64,000 nucleotides of DNA from Empedobacter tilapiae (GTDB lineage Bacteria; Bacteroidota; Bacteroidia; Flavobacteriales; Weeksellaceae). A program made the translations under genes and the position numbers. Shown here piece by piece: positions 26,670-35,659 of the stretch (the first letter of the stretch is position 1; every line of letters starts with the position of its first letter). The notes below the pieces were generated by a model that was given only the letters and a program-made list of their open reading frames with translations, was not told the origin of the DNA and searched no databases. Location: the NCBI RefSeq assembly GCF_004785645.1, contig NZ_SRPE01000006.1:124001-188000 (forward strand), written 5' to 3'.

Positions 26670-28439
26670 TTAATAAAGACGTATTTCACTTACTGAGTTT
26701 CCTGCAGTAATCATAGGGAATACATATTCTTCACGTTTAACCTGTATATTTAATAAATAGCTTTCTTCTGATGTTAATAATCGTTCTAATGCGCCTTCTA
26801 ATTCTGCTGTTTCACTTACATTTTCAGCTTTAACTTCAAATGCTTCCGAAACTTTCGCAAAATCTGGATTCGTCATTTCTACGAAAGAGTAGCGTTTGTC
26901 GAAAAACATACTTTGCCATTGACGTACCATTCCTAAGAAATGATTGTTTAAAACAATTATTTTTACTGGAATTTTATATTGAGCAATTGTTGCCATTTCT
27001 TGAATTGTCATTTGAAAACATCCGTCTCCAATTACTGCAATAACTTCTCTTTTGGGTCGACCTAATTTAGCACCCATTGCAGCAGGTAAAGCAAATCCCA
27101 TCGTTCCTAAACCACCAGAAGTGTAATAACTATTTGGATGATTATAGTTGTAGTATCTCGCCGCCATCATTTGGTGTTGACCAACATCTGCAACAATTAA
27201 TGCTTCACCTTTTGTTTTTTCTGAAAGTTGATGCATAACTTGTGGCATCGTTAAGCTATTTTCTTTTGGTAAAATCGCTTCGTTACGCACATGAAAATTT
27301 TCTTCTTCATCTAATTTTTTGAATTCTTCTAACCATTCTGGATTAGATTTTGTTTGAAGTAGTGGCAATAATTTTTGCAAAACTTTTTTAGCATCTCCTA
27401 ATAAAGCAATCTCTGCATCAATAACTTTATTGACTTCAGAAGGGTCAATTTCGATGTGAATAATCTTTGCTTGTTTTGCATATGTATTTATGTTTCCAGT
27501 TACACGATCGTCAAAACGCATTCCTACAGCTAAGATTACATCCGCTTCGTTTGTCAATTTGTTCGGAGCATAATTTCCATGCATTCCAACCATACCTGCA
27601 AAAAGAGAATGATTAGAGAGGAAATTACTCAAACCATGTAAAGTACAAGCTGTAGGAATATTTTGTTTTTCCGCTAACTCTAAAACTTCACCTTCTGCTT
27701 TTGCAATTCCAACTCCATTTCCTACTAATAGCAAAGGCTGTTTTGCATTGTTCAATAAGTCGGCAGCTCTTTGTAGTTCAATTTTGAGAGAATTATTTTC
27801 TGGCATATAAACAGTTTTTTCTAACTCTTTAAAACATGGATAATGAAAATCTTGTGTTCTAGTTTTTATTTGAGCATCTTTTGTAATCTCAATGACAACA
27901 GGACCTGGTTTTCCTGTTTTTGCAACATAAAAAGCTTTGGCGATGATTTCTGGAATCTCATTTTCATCAACAATTTGATAATTCCACTTTGTAACAGATT
28001 TTGTCACACTCATCACATTTGACTCTTGGAAAGCATCTGTACCTAAAAGTGTAGATGGAACTTGGCCTACAATACAAACCATGGGAACACTGTCCATAAA
28101 AGCATCTGCTAAACCTGTTACCAAATTTGTTGCGCCAGGACCAGAAGTTGCAAATACAACACTTGTTTTTCTTGTTGCTCTTGCATAACCTTCGGCTGCA
28201 TGAGTAGCACCTTGTTCGTGACGAACTAAGATATGATTGATTGTATCTGAATAATCATACAAGGCATCATAAATAGGCATAATTGCACCGCCTGGATAAC
28301 CAAAAATGTATTCAACTTTCTCATTTATTAAACTTTCTAATACAGCATAAGCTCCTGTATTTTTTTTGTAGTTATTGGTCAGTAAGGCATCCTTCTGAAG
28401 CGTTTCCGACTTGCTTTGCGTATTTGTATAAGACTCCAT
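26670..28439 (-). CDS. ilvB: Acetolactate synthase large subunit
   Basis: The 589-residue thiamine-diphosphate enzyme condenses pyruvate with pyruvate or 2-oxobutanoate. It has the catalytic glutamate in [12 protein letters not shown] (Glu75), the FAD-domain sequence [11 protein letters not shown] (306-316) and the TPP/Mg motif from GDG (471-473) to NN (498-499). The ATG at 28439 is the only good start; it places 68 bases of the gene inside ilvD. The first about 24 residues before [11 protein letters not shown] are an unusual extension made of the overlap. Internal starts would delete the TPP domain, so I keep the overlap. Confidence 0.96.
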   Translation of the reverse strand: MESYTNTQSKSETLQKDALLTNNYKKNTGAYAVLESLINEKVEYIFGYPGGAIMPIYDALYDYSDTINHILVRHEQGATHAAEGYARATRKTSVVFATSGPGATNLVTGLADAFMDSVPMVCIVGQVPSTLLGTDAFQESNVMSVTKSVTKWNYQIVDENEIPEIIAKAFYVAKTGKPGPVVIEITKDAQIKTRTQDFHYPCFKELEKTVYMPENNSLKIELQRAADLLNNAKQPLLLVGNGVGIAKAEGEVLELAEKQNIPTACTLHGLSNFLSNHSLFAGMVGMHGNYAPNKLTNEADVILAVGMRFDDRVTGNINTYAKQAKIIHIEIDPSEVNKVIDAEIALLGDAKKVLQKLLPLLQTKSNPEWLEEFKKLDEEENFHVRNEAILPKENSLTMPQVMHQLSEKTKGEALIVADVGQHQMMAARYYNYNHPNSYYTSGGLGTMGFALPAAMGAKLGRPKREVIAVIGDGCFQMTIQEMATIAQYKIPVKIIVLNNHFLGMVRQWQSMFFDKRYSFVEMTNPDFAKVSEAFEVKAENVSETAELEGALERLLTSEESYLLNIQVKREEYVFPMITAGNSVSEIRLY

Positions 28440-30060
28440 TTTTTACTTTTAATGCGGGTTGTTTCCAATTATTTTTTCGATTTTCTAATGTTTTTTCATC
28501 AACCAAAAGATTTAATTGATTTTTGTTGATATCAATTTCGATGAGGTCATTATTTTCGACTAATGCGATTGGACCTCCTTCAAAAGCTTCTGGTGTAATG
28601 TGACCGACGACAAATCCATGCGTTCCACCACTAAATCGACCATCTGTAATCAAAGCAACTTTGTTTCCTAGTCCAGCTCCGATAATAGCAGAGGTTGGTT
28701 TCAACATTTCTGGCATTCCAGGTCCTCCTTTTGGACCTTCGTTTCGGATAACGATGACGCTTCCAGCTTTAATTTGTAAATCTTCTATCGCTTTTAAAAC
28801 TTCAACTTCGCTATTAAAAACTTGTGCTTTTCCTTTGAAATAGAATCCTTCTTTCCCAGATATTTTTGATACTGATCCTTTAGGAGCAAGGTTTCCGTAA
28901 AGCATTTGTAAATGTCCCGTTTCTTTTATAGGGTTTGATAATGGACGAATAATATTTTGTTTAGAAAAATCTAAATCAGGAACTGCTACTAAATTTTCTG
29001 CTAATGTTTTTCCTGTAACAGTTAAACAATTTCCGTCGATTAAACCTTCTTTTAACATGTATTTTAATACAGCAGGAACTCCACCAACTTTACTCAAATG
29101 TTCCATTAAGTATTTTCCACTGGGTTTTAAGTCTGCTATAACAGGAGTTTTATCGTTTGTTACTTGAATATCGTCTAATGATAATTTGATATTCATTGTC
29201 GCAGCAATTGCTAATAAGTGTAAAACAGCGTTTGTGCTTCCGCCTAAAACAACGATTGTTTTAATCGCATTTTCTAAAGATATTTTCGTAATGATATCAC
29301 TTGGTTTAATATCTTTCTCTAATAAAATTCTTAGATAATGAGCAGCATTTGCACATTCTTTTTTCTTTTCTTGACTAAGAGCAGGGTAAGAAGATGAATA
29401 AGGAAGACTCATTCCCATTGCCTCGATTGCTGCTGCCATTGTGTTAGCTGTATACATTCCGCCGCAAGCTCCTGGACCTGGACAAGCATTTTGGATGATA
29501 CCACAAAAGTCTTTGTCATTAAGATTTCCATTTAATTTTTTTCCTAATGCTTCGAATGCAGAAACAATGTTTAATTCTTCTTCCTTGTAGTGTCCCGGAG
29601 CAATTGTGCCGCCGTAAATCATAATTGATGGACGATTCAAACGTCCCATTGCCATAATTGATCCAGGCATGTTTTTATCACAACCAGGAATTGTGATAAC
29701 ACCATCATAAAAGTGAGCTGCACAAACAGCTTCGATAGAATCTGCTATGATTTCTCTACTCACCAAAGAATATCGCATTCCAGAAGTTCCATTAGTAATT
29801 CCATCGCTAATTCCGATTGTGTTGAATTTTAATCCAGTTAGGTTTTCGGCTTTCATTCCGTCTTGAACCAATTGCGCAAACTGATTCAGGTGCATATTGC
29901 AAGTATTTCCATCGTACCCCATACTTGCAATTCCAATTAGTGGTTTTTCTAGGTCTTCGTTAGTTAGGCCAATTCCATGTAACATTGCTTGTGACGCGGG
30001 TAAAGTGTCATCTTGCGTTACGGTTCGGCTGTGTTTGTTTAATGTTTTGTTGTTGTTCAT
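28372..30060 (-). CDS. ilvD: Dihydroxy-acid dehydratase
   Basis: The 562-residue iron-sulphur dehydratase makes the 2-oxo acids that precede valine and isoleucine. Conserved cysteines lie in [16 protein letters not shown] and [16 protein letters not shown], and [26 protein letters not shown]-like sequence marks the C-terminal domain (DGRFSGG). I start at the ATG at 30060; a GTG three bases earlier is in frame. It is the first structural gene of the operon, directly after two tandem attenuators. Confidence 0.96.
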   Translation of the reverse strand: MNNNKTLNKHSRTVTQDDTLPASQAMLHGIGLTNEDLEKPLIGIASMGYDGNTCNMHLNQFAQLVQDGMKAENLTGLKFNTIGISDGITNGTSGMRYSLVSREIIADSIEAVCAAHFYDGVITIPGCDKNMPGSIMAMGRLNRPSIMIYGGTIAPGHYKEEELNIVSAFEALGKKLNGNLNDKDFCGIIQNACPGPGACGGMYTANTMAAAIEAMGMSLPYSSSYPALSQEKKKECANAAHYLRILLEKDIKPSDIITKISLENAIKTIVVLGGSTNAVLHLLAIAATMNIKLSLDDIQVTNDKTPVIADLKPSGKYLMEHLSKVGGVPAVLKYMLKEGLIDGNCLTVTGKTLAENLVAVPDLDFSKQNIIRPLSNPIKETGHLQMLYGNLAPKGSVSKISGKEGFYFKGKAQVFNSEVEVLKAIEDLQIKAGSVIVIRNEGPKGGPGMPEMLKPTSAIIGAGLGNKVALITDGRFSGGTHGFVVGHITPEAFEGGPIALVENNDLIEIDINKNQLNLLVDEKTLENRKNNWKQPALKVKNGVLYKYAKQVGNASEGCLTDQ

Positions 30061-30096
30061 CACTGTTTATTTGATATTTTGTTTGTATTAAAACAT

Positions 30097-30124
30097 AAAA
30101 AAAGCCACCTTGAATAAAGGTGGC
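30097..30124 (-). terminator. ilv attenuator 2 (leader terminator proximal to ilvD)
   Basis: On the minus strand GCCACCTT pairs with AAGGTGGC around a 5-base loop and is followed by seven T residues (30103-30097), a strong intrinsic terminator 36 bases before ilvD. The 5' arm CCACCTTT is complementary to AAAGGTGG at 30159-30166, inside the last codons of leader peptide 2. This gives the alternative antiterminator pairing needed for attenuation. Confidence 0.88.
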
Positions 30125-30150
30125 TCATATAAATTCGTTCAAAAAATTCG

Positions 30151-30225
30151 TCATAAAACCACCTTTCCTAATCGTAAGACTAAGATTAAAATAATGATGA
30201 TAATAATGACGAAATTGTTTTGCAT
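30151..30225 (-). CDS. ilv leader peptide 2
   Basis: A 24-codon frame starts at ATG 30225 and stops at TGA 30153-30151. It encodes 16 branched-chain residues out of 24: residues 7-12 are six consecutive isoleucines, followed by a Leu/Val-rich stretch and a final VVL. This is the hallmark of a branched-chain amino acid attenuator leader, as in the E. coli ilvGMEDA operon. Its last codons (GGA AAG GTG GTT) contain the antiterminator strand AAAGGTGG. A ribosome stalled on the Ile codons would leave this strand free to pair with the terminator arm, whereas a ribosome at the stop codon would cover it. Confidence 0.88.
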   Translation of the reverse strand: MQNNFVIIIIIILILVLRLGKVVL

Positions 30226-30252
30226 AATATTGTTTAATTAATTTTTCTCCAT

Positions 30253-30283
30253 AAAAAAAGCCACTTCATTAAGAAGTGGCTTT
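30253..30283 (-). terminator. ilv attenuator 1 (promoter-proximal leader terminator)
   Basis: On the minus strand GCCACTTC pairs with GAAGTGGC around ATTAA/TTAAT, extended by A-T pairs, and is followed by a seven-T run (30259-30253). The 5' arm can instead pair with AAAGAGTGG at 30315-30323, at the end of leader peptide 1, with one bulge. Confidence 0.88.
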
Positions 30284-30307
30284 AATTGTTATTTTTTACG
30301 TACACAA

Positions 30308-30376
30308 CTAATTACCACTCTTTGGAGAAAGAATGACTAAAATAATTAAGTTAATAATGTTGTGAACTAATTTCAT
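30308..30376 (-). CDS. ilv leader peptide 1
   Basis: A 22-codon frame starts at ATG 30376, 15 bases after the predicted transcription start, and stops at TAG 30310-30308. It encodes five Ile, four Leu and two Val, clustered at residues 3-16 (for example NIINLIILVIL). The codons after that cluster (CCA AAG AGT GGT) contain the strand that can pair with the first terminator arm. The order peptide, competing strand, terminator is repeated for leader 2, so the operon has two attenuators in series. Confidence 0.85.
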   Translation of the reverse strand: MKLVHNIINLIILVILSPKSGN

Positions 30377-30394
30377 TTTCTATTTTTGATAAAT

Positions 30395-30402
30395 CAAAGC
30401 TA
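30395..30402 (-). promoter_or_regulatory. -7 element TAGCTTTG for the ilv operon
   Basis: A perfect TAnnTTTG match on the minus strand, 18 bases upstream of leader peptide 1. The -33 region is weak. Confidence 0.6.
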
Positions 30403-30527
30403 GAATTATTTTTTTAAACGAGTCTGTATTTTTTCTAAAAAATTTTCTAAAAAATACTATTTATTTGAAATTCATATTTATGTGTTTCATTTTTTGAAGA
30501 TTGTTTAAAAATATGCTTATTTAATTT

Positions 30528-30535
30528 TATATTTG
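30528..30535 (+). promoter_or_regulatory. -7 element TATATTTG for mfd
   Basis: A perfect TAnnTTTG box followed by C, only 7 bases before the TTG start codon of mfd, predicting a near-leaderless transcript. Confidence 0.65.
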
Positions 30536-30542
30536 CAAAACT

Positions 30543-33500
30543 TTGGAACAGAAAACTATCCACAACGTTTTTAGCTTATACGATTCTTCAGATTTCGTAC
30601 AGAAGCTTATTGTCAATTTTAAAAATAATCCACAACATAAAGTCAATATCAAAGGTTTTTTAGGTTCAGGATTGAGCATTTTAACTGGTCATTTATATGA
30701 TCGTGTTGCGTGTCCAACGATTCTAATTTTTGATGACAAAGAAGAAGCTGCTTATGTACTGAATGATTTAGAGACTTTGTTTGATAAAGAACAAATTCTA
30801 TTCTTTCCATCTTCTTACAAACGACCTTACGAAATTGAGGAAGTAAATAACGCGAATGTTGTCGTTAGAACTGAGGTGTTAAATGCATTGTCGCATTCCA
30901 AACGCCCAAAAATCGTGGTGACGTATGCAGAAGCCTTGTCAGAAAAAGTAGTGACAAAAAAAGCATTGACAACGAATACTTTAAAAGTAAAAGTTGGAAA
31001 TGATTTAGGAATTGATTTCTTGACAGAGGTTTTATCTTCTTATAACTTTCATCGCGTTGATTTTGTTTCTGAGCCAGGCGAATTCTCGATTCGAGGAGGG
31101 ATTATTGATGTATTTTCGTTTTCTAATGAGCATCCTTATCGTATATCATTGTTTGGTGACGAGGTTGAAACAATCAGAACATTTGATATAGAGAATCAAT
31201 TGTCAATTGCTACAACAAAAGAAATTACAATTATTCCGAATCTTGAAAGTAAATCAATTAATGAAAAACGTGAGAGTTTCTTAGAATATATTTCGAAAGA
31301 TAGTTTAGTTATAGCGAAAAATATTTCTGTTTTAGCCAAACAAATTACTAAAAATTTTGAACAAGCTGAAACTGCTTTTGCTGAATTAAAAGGAGAAATT
31401 AAACAAGCTGAACCGAATCAATTATTTTTGAATGAGAATGGTTTTCTTCAACAAATTTCATCTTTTGGTGTGATTGAATGTTCAATGAAATCTTATTTTG
31501 AGACGGTTGAAGAAATTGAATCACCATTCAAACCTCAACCAAGTTTTAATAAACAATTCGAGTTATTAATTGATGATTTGAACGAGCATAAAATAGAAGG
31601 TTTTAAAAATGCATTGATTTGTTCAAATGAAAATCAAATAAAACGTTTTGAAGAAATTTTTGATGATATCGGAAAAGAAGTTTCGTATATCCCAGTTTTG
31701 GGTTCTATTTATCAAGGTTTCATTGATGAAGAAATCAAATTAGCTTGTTACACAGATCATCAGATTTTTGGACGTTATCATAAATTCAATCTTCGAAATT
31801 CATTTTCCAAAAAAGAAGCGATTACTTTGAAGGAAATCAATTCGTTGCAAGTTGGTGATTTTGTGACGCATATTGATTATGGAATTGGAAAATTTGCAGG
31901 TCTTGTAATTTTGAATAATAATAATATAAGGCAAGAATCCATTAAATTGATTTATCAAAATAATGATATTCTGTACGTTAATATTCATTCGTTACATAAA
32001 ATTGCAAAGTTTAGAGGAAAAGACGGTCAAGAACCAAAAATATCAAAACTTGGTTCACCAGCTTGGAAAAATTTAAAGAATAAGACCAAGGCGAAAGTAA
32101 AAGAAATTGCTTTCGATTTGATTAAATTATATGCGAAACGTCGAGCTAGAAAAGGCTTTGCGTATTCGCCTGATACATATTTGCAAAATGAGTTGGAAGC
32201 GTCTTTTATTTATGAAGATACTCCAGATCAGTACAAAGCGACGCAAGATGTAAAAGCGGATATGGAATCTGAACGCCCAATGGATCGTTTGGTTTGTGGA
32301 GATGTTGGTTTCGGGAAAACGGAGGTTGCGATTCGTGCGGCGATGAAAGCAGCTGTCGATGGAAAACAAGTTGCTGTTTTGGTTCCCACTACGATTTTGG
32401 CTTTTCAACATTTCAAAACATTCTCTGAGCGTTTACGAGATTTGCCTGTGAAAGTTGCTTATCTCAATCGTTTTGTAACTGGTGTGAAGAAAAAAGCAGT
32501 TCTAGATGGCTTAAAGTCAGGTCAAGTTGATATTGTGATTGGGACGCATCAATTGGTTAATCCAAAAATTGAATACAAAGACTTGGGATTATTAATTGTG
32601 GATGAAGAGCACAAATTTGGTGTTGGTGTAAAAGACAAATTGAAAACGCTTCGTGAAAATATTGATACATTAACGTTAACTGCAACGCCAATTCCGCGTA
32701 CACTTCAGTTTTCGTTGATGGCTGCTCGAGATTTATCGGTAATCAAAACTCCTCCGCCCAATAGACAACCTGTCGATACGCAATTGGTTGGTTTCAATGA
32801 AGAGATTTTCCGAGATGCTATTATGTACGAAATGCAACGTGGTGGACAAGTTTATATCATTCACAATCGTGTTCAATCGTTGAAAGATATTGCTGGAATG
32901 GTTCAACGATTAGTTCCTGACGCAAAAGTGGCGATTGGTCATGGACAAATGGATGGAAAAGAATTGGAAGCCGTTTTACTCGATTTTATTGATGGACGAT
33001 ACGATGTTTTTGTTTCGACAACGATTATTGAATCTGGTTTAGATGTACCGAATGCGAATACAATTTTAATCAATGATGCACAGAATTTTGGTTTGGCAGA
33101 TTTACATCAAATGCGTGGACGTGTTGGTCGTAGTAACCGCAAGGCATTTTGTTATTTAGTTGCGCCACCACTTTCAGTTTTAACGGATGAAGCACGTAAA
33201 CGTTTGCAAGCAATTGAGCAGTTTTCTGATTTGGGCTCTGGATTTAATATTGCGATGAAAGATTTGGAAATTCGTGGAGCTGGAAACCTTTTGGGAGCAG
33301 AACAAACAGGGTTTATGATGGATATTGGTTTCGAAACGTATCAAAAAATCTTGAATGAAGCGATAGAAGAATTGAAAGAAACAGATTTCAAAGATTTGTT
33401 TGAAGATCAAAAGTCGGGTGAAGTAAAATCGTATGTTTCAGATGTGCAAATTGATTCTGATTTACAAATTATGTTCCCAGATGAATACATTGAAAGTTCA

Positions 33501-33911
33501 GAAGAACGATTATTGTTGTACAAAGAATTGGCTGACATAGAAAATGAAACAGATTTACTAGTATTTAAGAATAATTTGATTGATCGTTTTGGGAAATTAC
33601 CAGCCGAAGCTGAAAATTTATTAGAATCAATTCAATTGAAATGGGTTAGTAAAAAATTAGGCTTTGAACGTTTAGTCATGAAGAATGGCGTTCTTTTGGC
33701 TTATTTTATTAATAAACCGCAAAGCGAATTTTATCAGTCAGATGAATTTAGATTAATTTTAAATTACATTCAAAATAACCCTAAAAACATCAGTTTTAAG
33801 GAAAAATCACCCAAAAAAGGAGAAGATTATCCTACTTTACTATTACGATTTGAACATATTAAAACTGTGCATGAAGCATTAGAAAATCTACTAAATTTAT
33901 TAATTCATTAA
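30543..33911 (+). CDS. mfd: Transcription-repair coupling factor Mfd
   Basis: The 1122-residue helicase removes stalled RNA polymerase and recruits UvrA to lesions. In order it has a UvrB-like N-terminal module (about 1-330; EFSIRGGIIDVFSF near 180), the CarD-like RNA-polymerase interaction domain (about 435-500; LQVGDFVTHIDYGIGKF), a RecG-like motor with GDVGFGKTEVAIRAA, VDEEHKFGV, TATPIPRTLQ and MRGRVGRSNRKAF, and a C-terminal TRCF domain. The start is TTG at 30543; no ATG or GTG lies upstream in frame before the promoter. The length is normal for Bacteroidota. The gene is monocistronic. Confidence 0.97.
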   Translation: MEQKTIHNVFSLYDSSDFVQKLIVNFKNNPQHKVNIKGFLGSGLSILTGHLYDRVACPTILIFDDKEEAAYVLNDLETLFDKEQILFFPSSYKRPYEIEEVNNANVVVRTEVLNALSHSKRPKIVVTYAEALSEKVVTKKALTTNTLKVKVGNDLGIDFLTEVLSSYNFHRVDFVSEPGEFSIRGGIIDVFSFSNEHPYRISLFGDEVETIRTFDIENQLSIATTKEITIIPNLESKSINEKRESFLEYISKDSLVIAKNISVLAKQITKNFEQAETAFAELKGEIKQAEPNQLFLNENGFLQQISSFGVIECSMKSYFETVEEIESPFKPQPSFNKQFELLIDDLNEHKIEGFKNALICSNENQIKRFEEIFDDIGKEVSYIPVLGSIYQGFIDEEIKLACYTDHQIFGRYHKFNLRNSFSKKEAITLKEINSLQVGDFVTHIDYGIGKFAGLVILNNNNIRQESIKLIYQNNDILYVNIHSLHKIAKFRGKDGQEPKISKLGSPAWKNLKNKTKAKVKEIAFDLIKLYAKRRARKGFAYSPDTYLQNELEASFIYEDTPDQYKATQDVKADMESERPMDRLVCGDVGFGKTEVAIRAAMKAAVDGKQVAVLVPTTILAFQHFKTFSERLRDLPVKVAYLNRFVTGVKKKAVLDGLKSGQVDIVIGTHQLVNPKIEYKDLGLLIVDEEHKFGVGVKDKLKTLRENIDTLTLTATPIPRTLQFSLMAARDLSVIKTPPPNRQPVDTQLVGFNEEIFRDAIMYEMQRGGQVYIIHNRVQSLKDIAGMVQRLVPDAKVAIGHGQMDGKELEAVLLDFIDGRYDVFVSTTIIESGLDVPNANTILINDAQNFGLADLHQMRGRVGRSNRKAFCYLVAPPLSVLTDEARKRLQAIEQFSDLGSGFNIAMKDLEIRGAGNLLGAEQTGFMMDIGFETYQKILNEAIEELKETDFKDLFEDQKSGEVKSYVSDVQIDSDLQIMFPDEYIESSEERLLLYKELADIENETDLLVFKNNLIDRFGKLPAEAENLLESIQLKWVSKKLGFERLVMKNGVLLAYFINKPQSEFYQSDEFRLILNYIQNNPKNISFKEKSPKKGEDYPTLLLRFEHIKTVHEALENLLNLLIH

Positions 33912-33952
33912 CTTTTTTAATTAATAATTAGTAATCTAATAAAATACATAAG

Positions 33953-33985
33953 GAGAATTGACTATGTTGTTAGTTCTCTTTTTTT
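33953..33985 (+). terminator. mfd terminator
   Basis: GAGAATTGAC pairs with GTTAGTTCTC (two wobbles) and is followed by a long T-run. Confidence 0.75.
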
Positions 33986-34139
33986 ATAAATAAACAAATT
34001 GTTCTTAATGTGATAAATTTAAATTTATTTTATTATATTGAGTCTTGCAACTCGCTGAATTAGAATTTAAATAAATAATCTAATATTTTATTATTAATTT
34101 TATCGATAAAAATTTAGTTGGAAAAATAGTAATGTGATT

Positions 34140-34505
34140 ATGGAAACAGCATCTAGTTATATTCCTATTCTGATTCTTTTTATTGTCGCTTTTGCATTTG
34201 TTGTAGGTACAATTGTGGCAACCCATTTATTAGGGCCATCACGTAAAACGGATGAAAAGTTAGAGAATTTTGAATCGGGAATTGAAAAAGTAGGAAACGC
34301 AAGACAGCCATTTGCAATTAAGTATTTCTTAGTTGCGATTTTATTCGTGTTATTCGACGTAGAGGTGATCTTCTTTTACCCATATGCAGCGAATTTCAAA
34401 GAATTAGGTTGGGAAGGTTTTGCAGCAGTTACAACATTTGTTGGATTATTCTTTGTAATGTACCTATATGTACGCAAAAAAGGTGCTCTTAATTGGGAAA
34501 AATAG
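34140..34505 (+). CDS. nuoA: NADH-quinone oxidoreductase subunit A
   Basis: The 121-residue protein has three membrane helices and the NuoA signatures YESGIEKVGNARQPF-like (FESGIEKVGNARQPF) and FLVAILFVLFDVEVIFFYPYA. I start at the ATG at 34140; a GTG two codons upstream is in frame. It is the first gene of a complete 14-gene complex I operon. I could not find a consensus -7 box in the 150 bases upstream. Confidence 0.96.
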   Translation: METASSYIPILILFIVAFAFVVGTIVATHLLGPSRKTDEKLENFESGIEKVGNARQPFAIKYFLVAILFVLFDVEVIFFYPYAANFKELGWEGFAAVTTFVGLFFVMYLYVRKKGALNWEK

Positions 34506-34535
34506 AGCGATTAAATATCTTAAAATAAAAGTATA

Positions 34536-35108
34536 ATGATTCATAATAAAAGACCAGTAACGCACAATACCAATGTGAAGATCGTAGAGTCTCCAGGTGG
34601 TTTTGAAGGCGAAGGTTTTATGGCGATGCAATTATCAAAAGTAGTTGGATTAGCACGTAAAAACTCTATTTGGCCTTTGCCGTTTGCGACAAGTTGTTGC
34701 GGAATAGAATTTATGGCGACAATGGGTTCGACGTACGATTTAGCACGTTTTGGATCTGAACGTTTGGCTTTTACGCCTCGTCAGTGCGATTTGTTGATGG
34801 TAATGGGTACAATATCTAAAAAAATGGCACCAGTTCTGAAGCAAGTTTATATCCAAATGGCAGAACCTCGTTGGGTGATTGCTGTTGGTGCTTGTGCAAG
34901 TTCAGGAGGTATTTTTGATACATATTCCGTTTTACAAGGAATTGATGAAGTGATTCCGGTTGACGTTTATGTACCAGGTTGTCCGCCTCGTCCAGAAGCA
35001 ATTATCGATGGTGTAATGCGTATTCAAGAATTGGTAGAGTCAGAAAGTGTTCGTCGTAGAAGTAGCGAAGAATATCAACAACTTTTAGCAAGTTATGGAA
35101 TTAAATAA
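34536..35108 (+). CDS. nuoB: NADH-quinone oxidoreductase subunit B
   Basis: The 190-residue protein carries terminal cluster N2, the electron donor to quinone. The ligands are the tandem cysteines in FATSCCGIEFMA, then Cys in VGACASSGG and PGCPPRPEA. The flanking YDLARFGSERLAFTPRQ is also typical. It lies on the peripheral arm at the membrane junction and is followed closely by nuoC. Confidence 0.98.
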   Translation: MIHNKRPVTHNTNVKIVESPGGFEGEGFMAMQLSKVVGLARKNSIWPLPFATSCCGIEFMATMGSTYDLARFGSERLAFTPRQCDLLMVMGTISKKMAPVLKQVYIQMAEPRWVIAVGACASSGGIFDTYSVLQGIDEVIPVDVYVPGCPPRPEAIIDGVMRIQELVESESVRRRSSEEYQQLLASYGIK

Positions 35109-35117
35109 GTTGAAATA

Positions 35118-35657
35118 ATGGACAATTCATTTATAAAAGACCGTTTGGTTCAGAAGTTTCAAGAAAATATATACGGATACGAAGAGCATTTCGGAGTATT
35201 GACACTATTCGCGAACAAAGATTTTAATCTAAAGATTTTACAATATTTATATGATGATGAGCAATTGTCTTTTAAATTTTTGAAAGATTTAACAGCTATT
35301 CATTATCCAAATAATGTTGGAGAAGAATTGGTTGTAACGTATTTAGTTTATAATCTATACGAAGGAGTTGAAGTTCGATTAAAATTTGCTTTACCAATCG
35401 AGAAACCTTCGATTTTTACAGCAACTAAATTATTCGAAACGGCTAATTGGTTAGAACGTGAAGCGTATGATTTCTATGGAGTTGATTTTGTAGGACATCC
35501 AAATTTAATTCGTGTCATGAATGTTCCAGAAATGGATTATCATCCATTACGAAAAGAGTTCCCATTAGAGGATCAAACGCGTAAAGACAAAGACGACGAT
35601 ATGTTTGGTCGTGGTGGTGATTTTAATTATGGAGGTTTTAATGTAAAAGCAAATTAA
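35118..35657 (+). CDS. nuoC: NADH-quinone oxidoreductase subunit C
   Basis: The 179-residue 30-kDa subunit has the family signature WLEREAYDFYGVDFVGHPNLIRVM and ends with HPLRKEFPLEDQTR. It is separate from nuoD (not fused as in enterobacteria); nuoD starts 2 bases after its stop. The C-terminal tail GRGGDFNYGG is a Gly-rich extension. Confidence 0.97.
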   Translation: MDNSFIKDRLVQKFQENIYGYEEHFGVLTLFANKDFNLKILQYLYDDEQLSFKFLKDLTAIHYPNNVGEELVVTYLVYNLYEGVEVRLKFALPIEKPSIFTATKLFETANWLEREAYDFYGVDFVGHPNLIRVMNVPEMDYHPLRKEFPLEDQTRKDKDDDMFGRGGDFNYGGFNVKAN

Positions 35658-35659
35658 CC

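Noticed and set aside
28372-28439. Possible frameshift or annotation error at the ilvD/ilvB overlap
   Set aside because: Both enzymes are full length with all catalytic motifs and clean stops, so a real overlap is the simplest reading.
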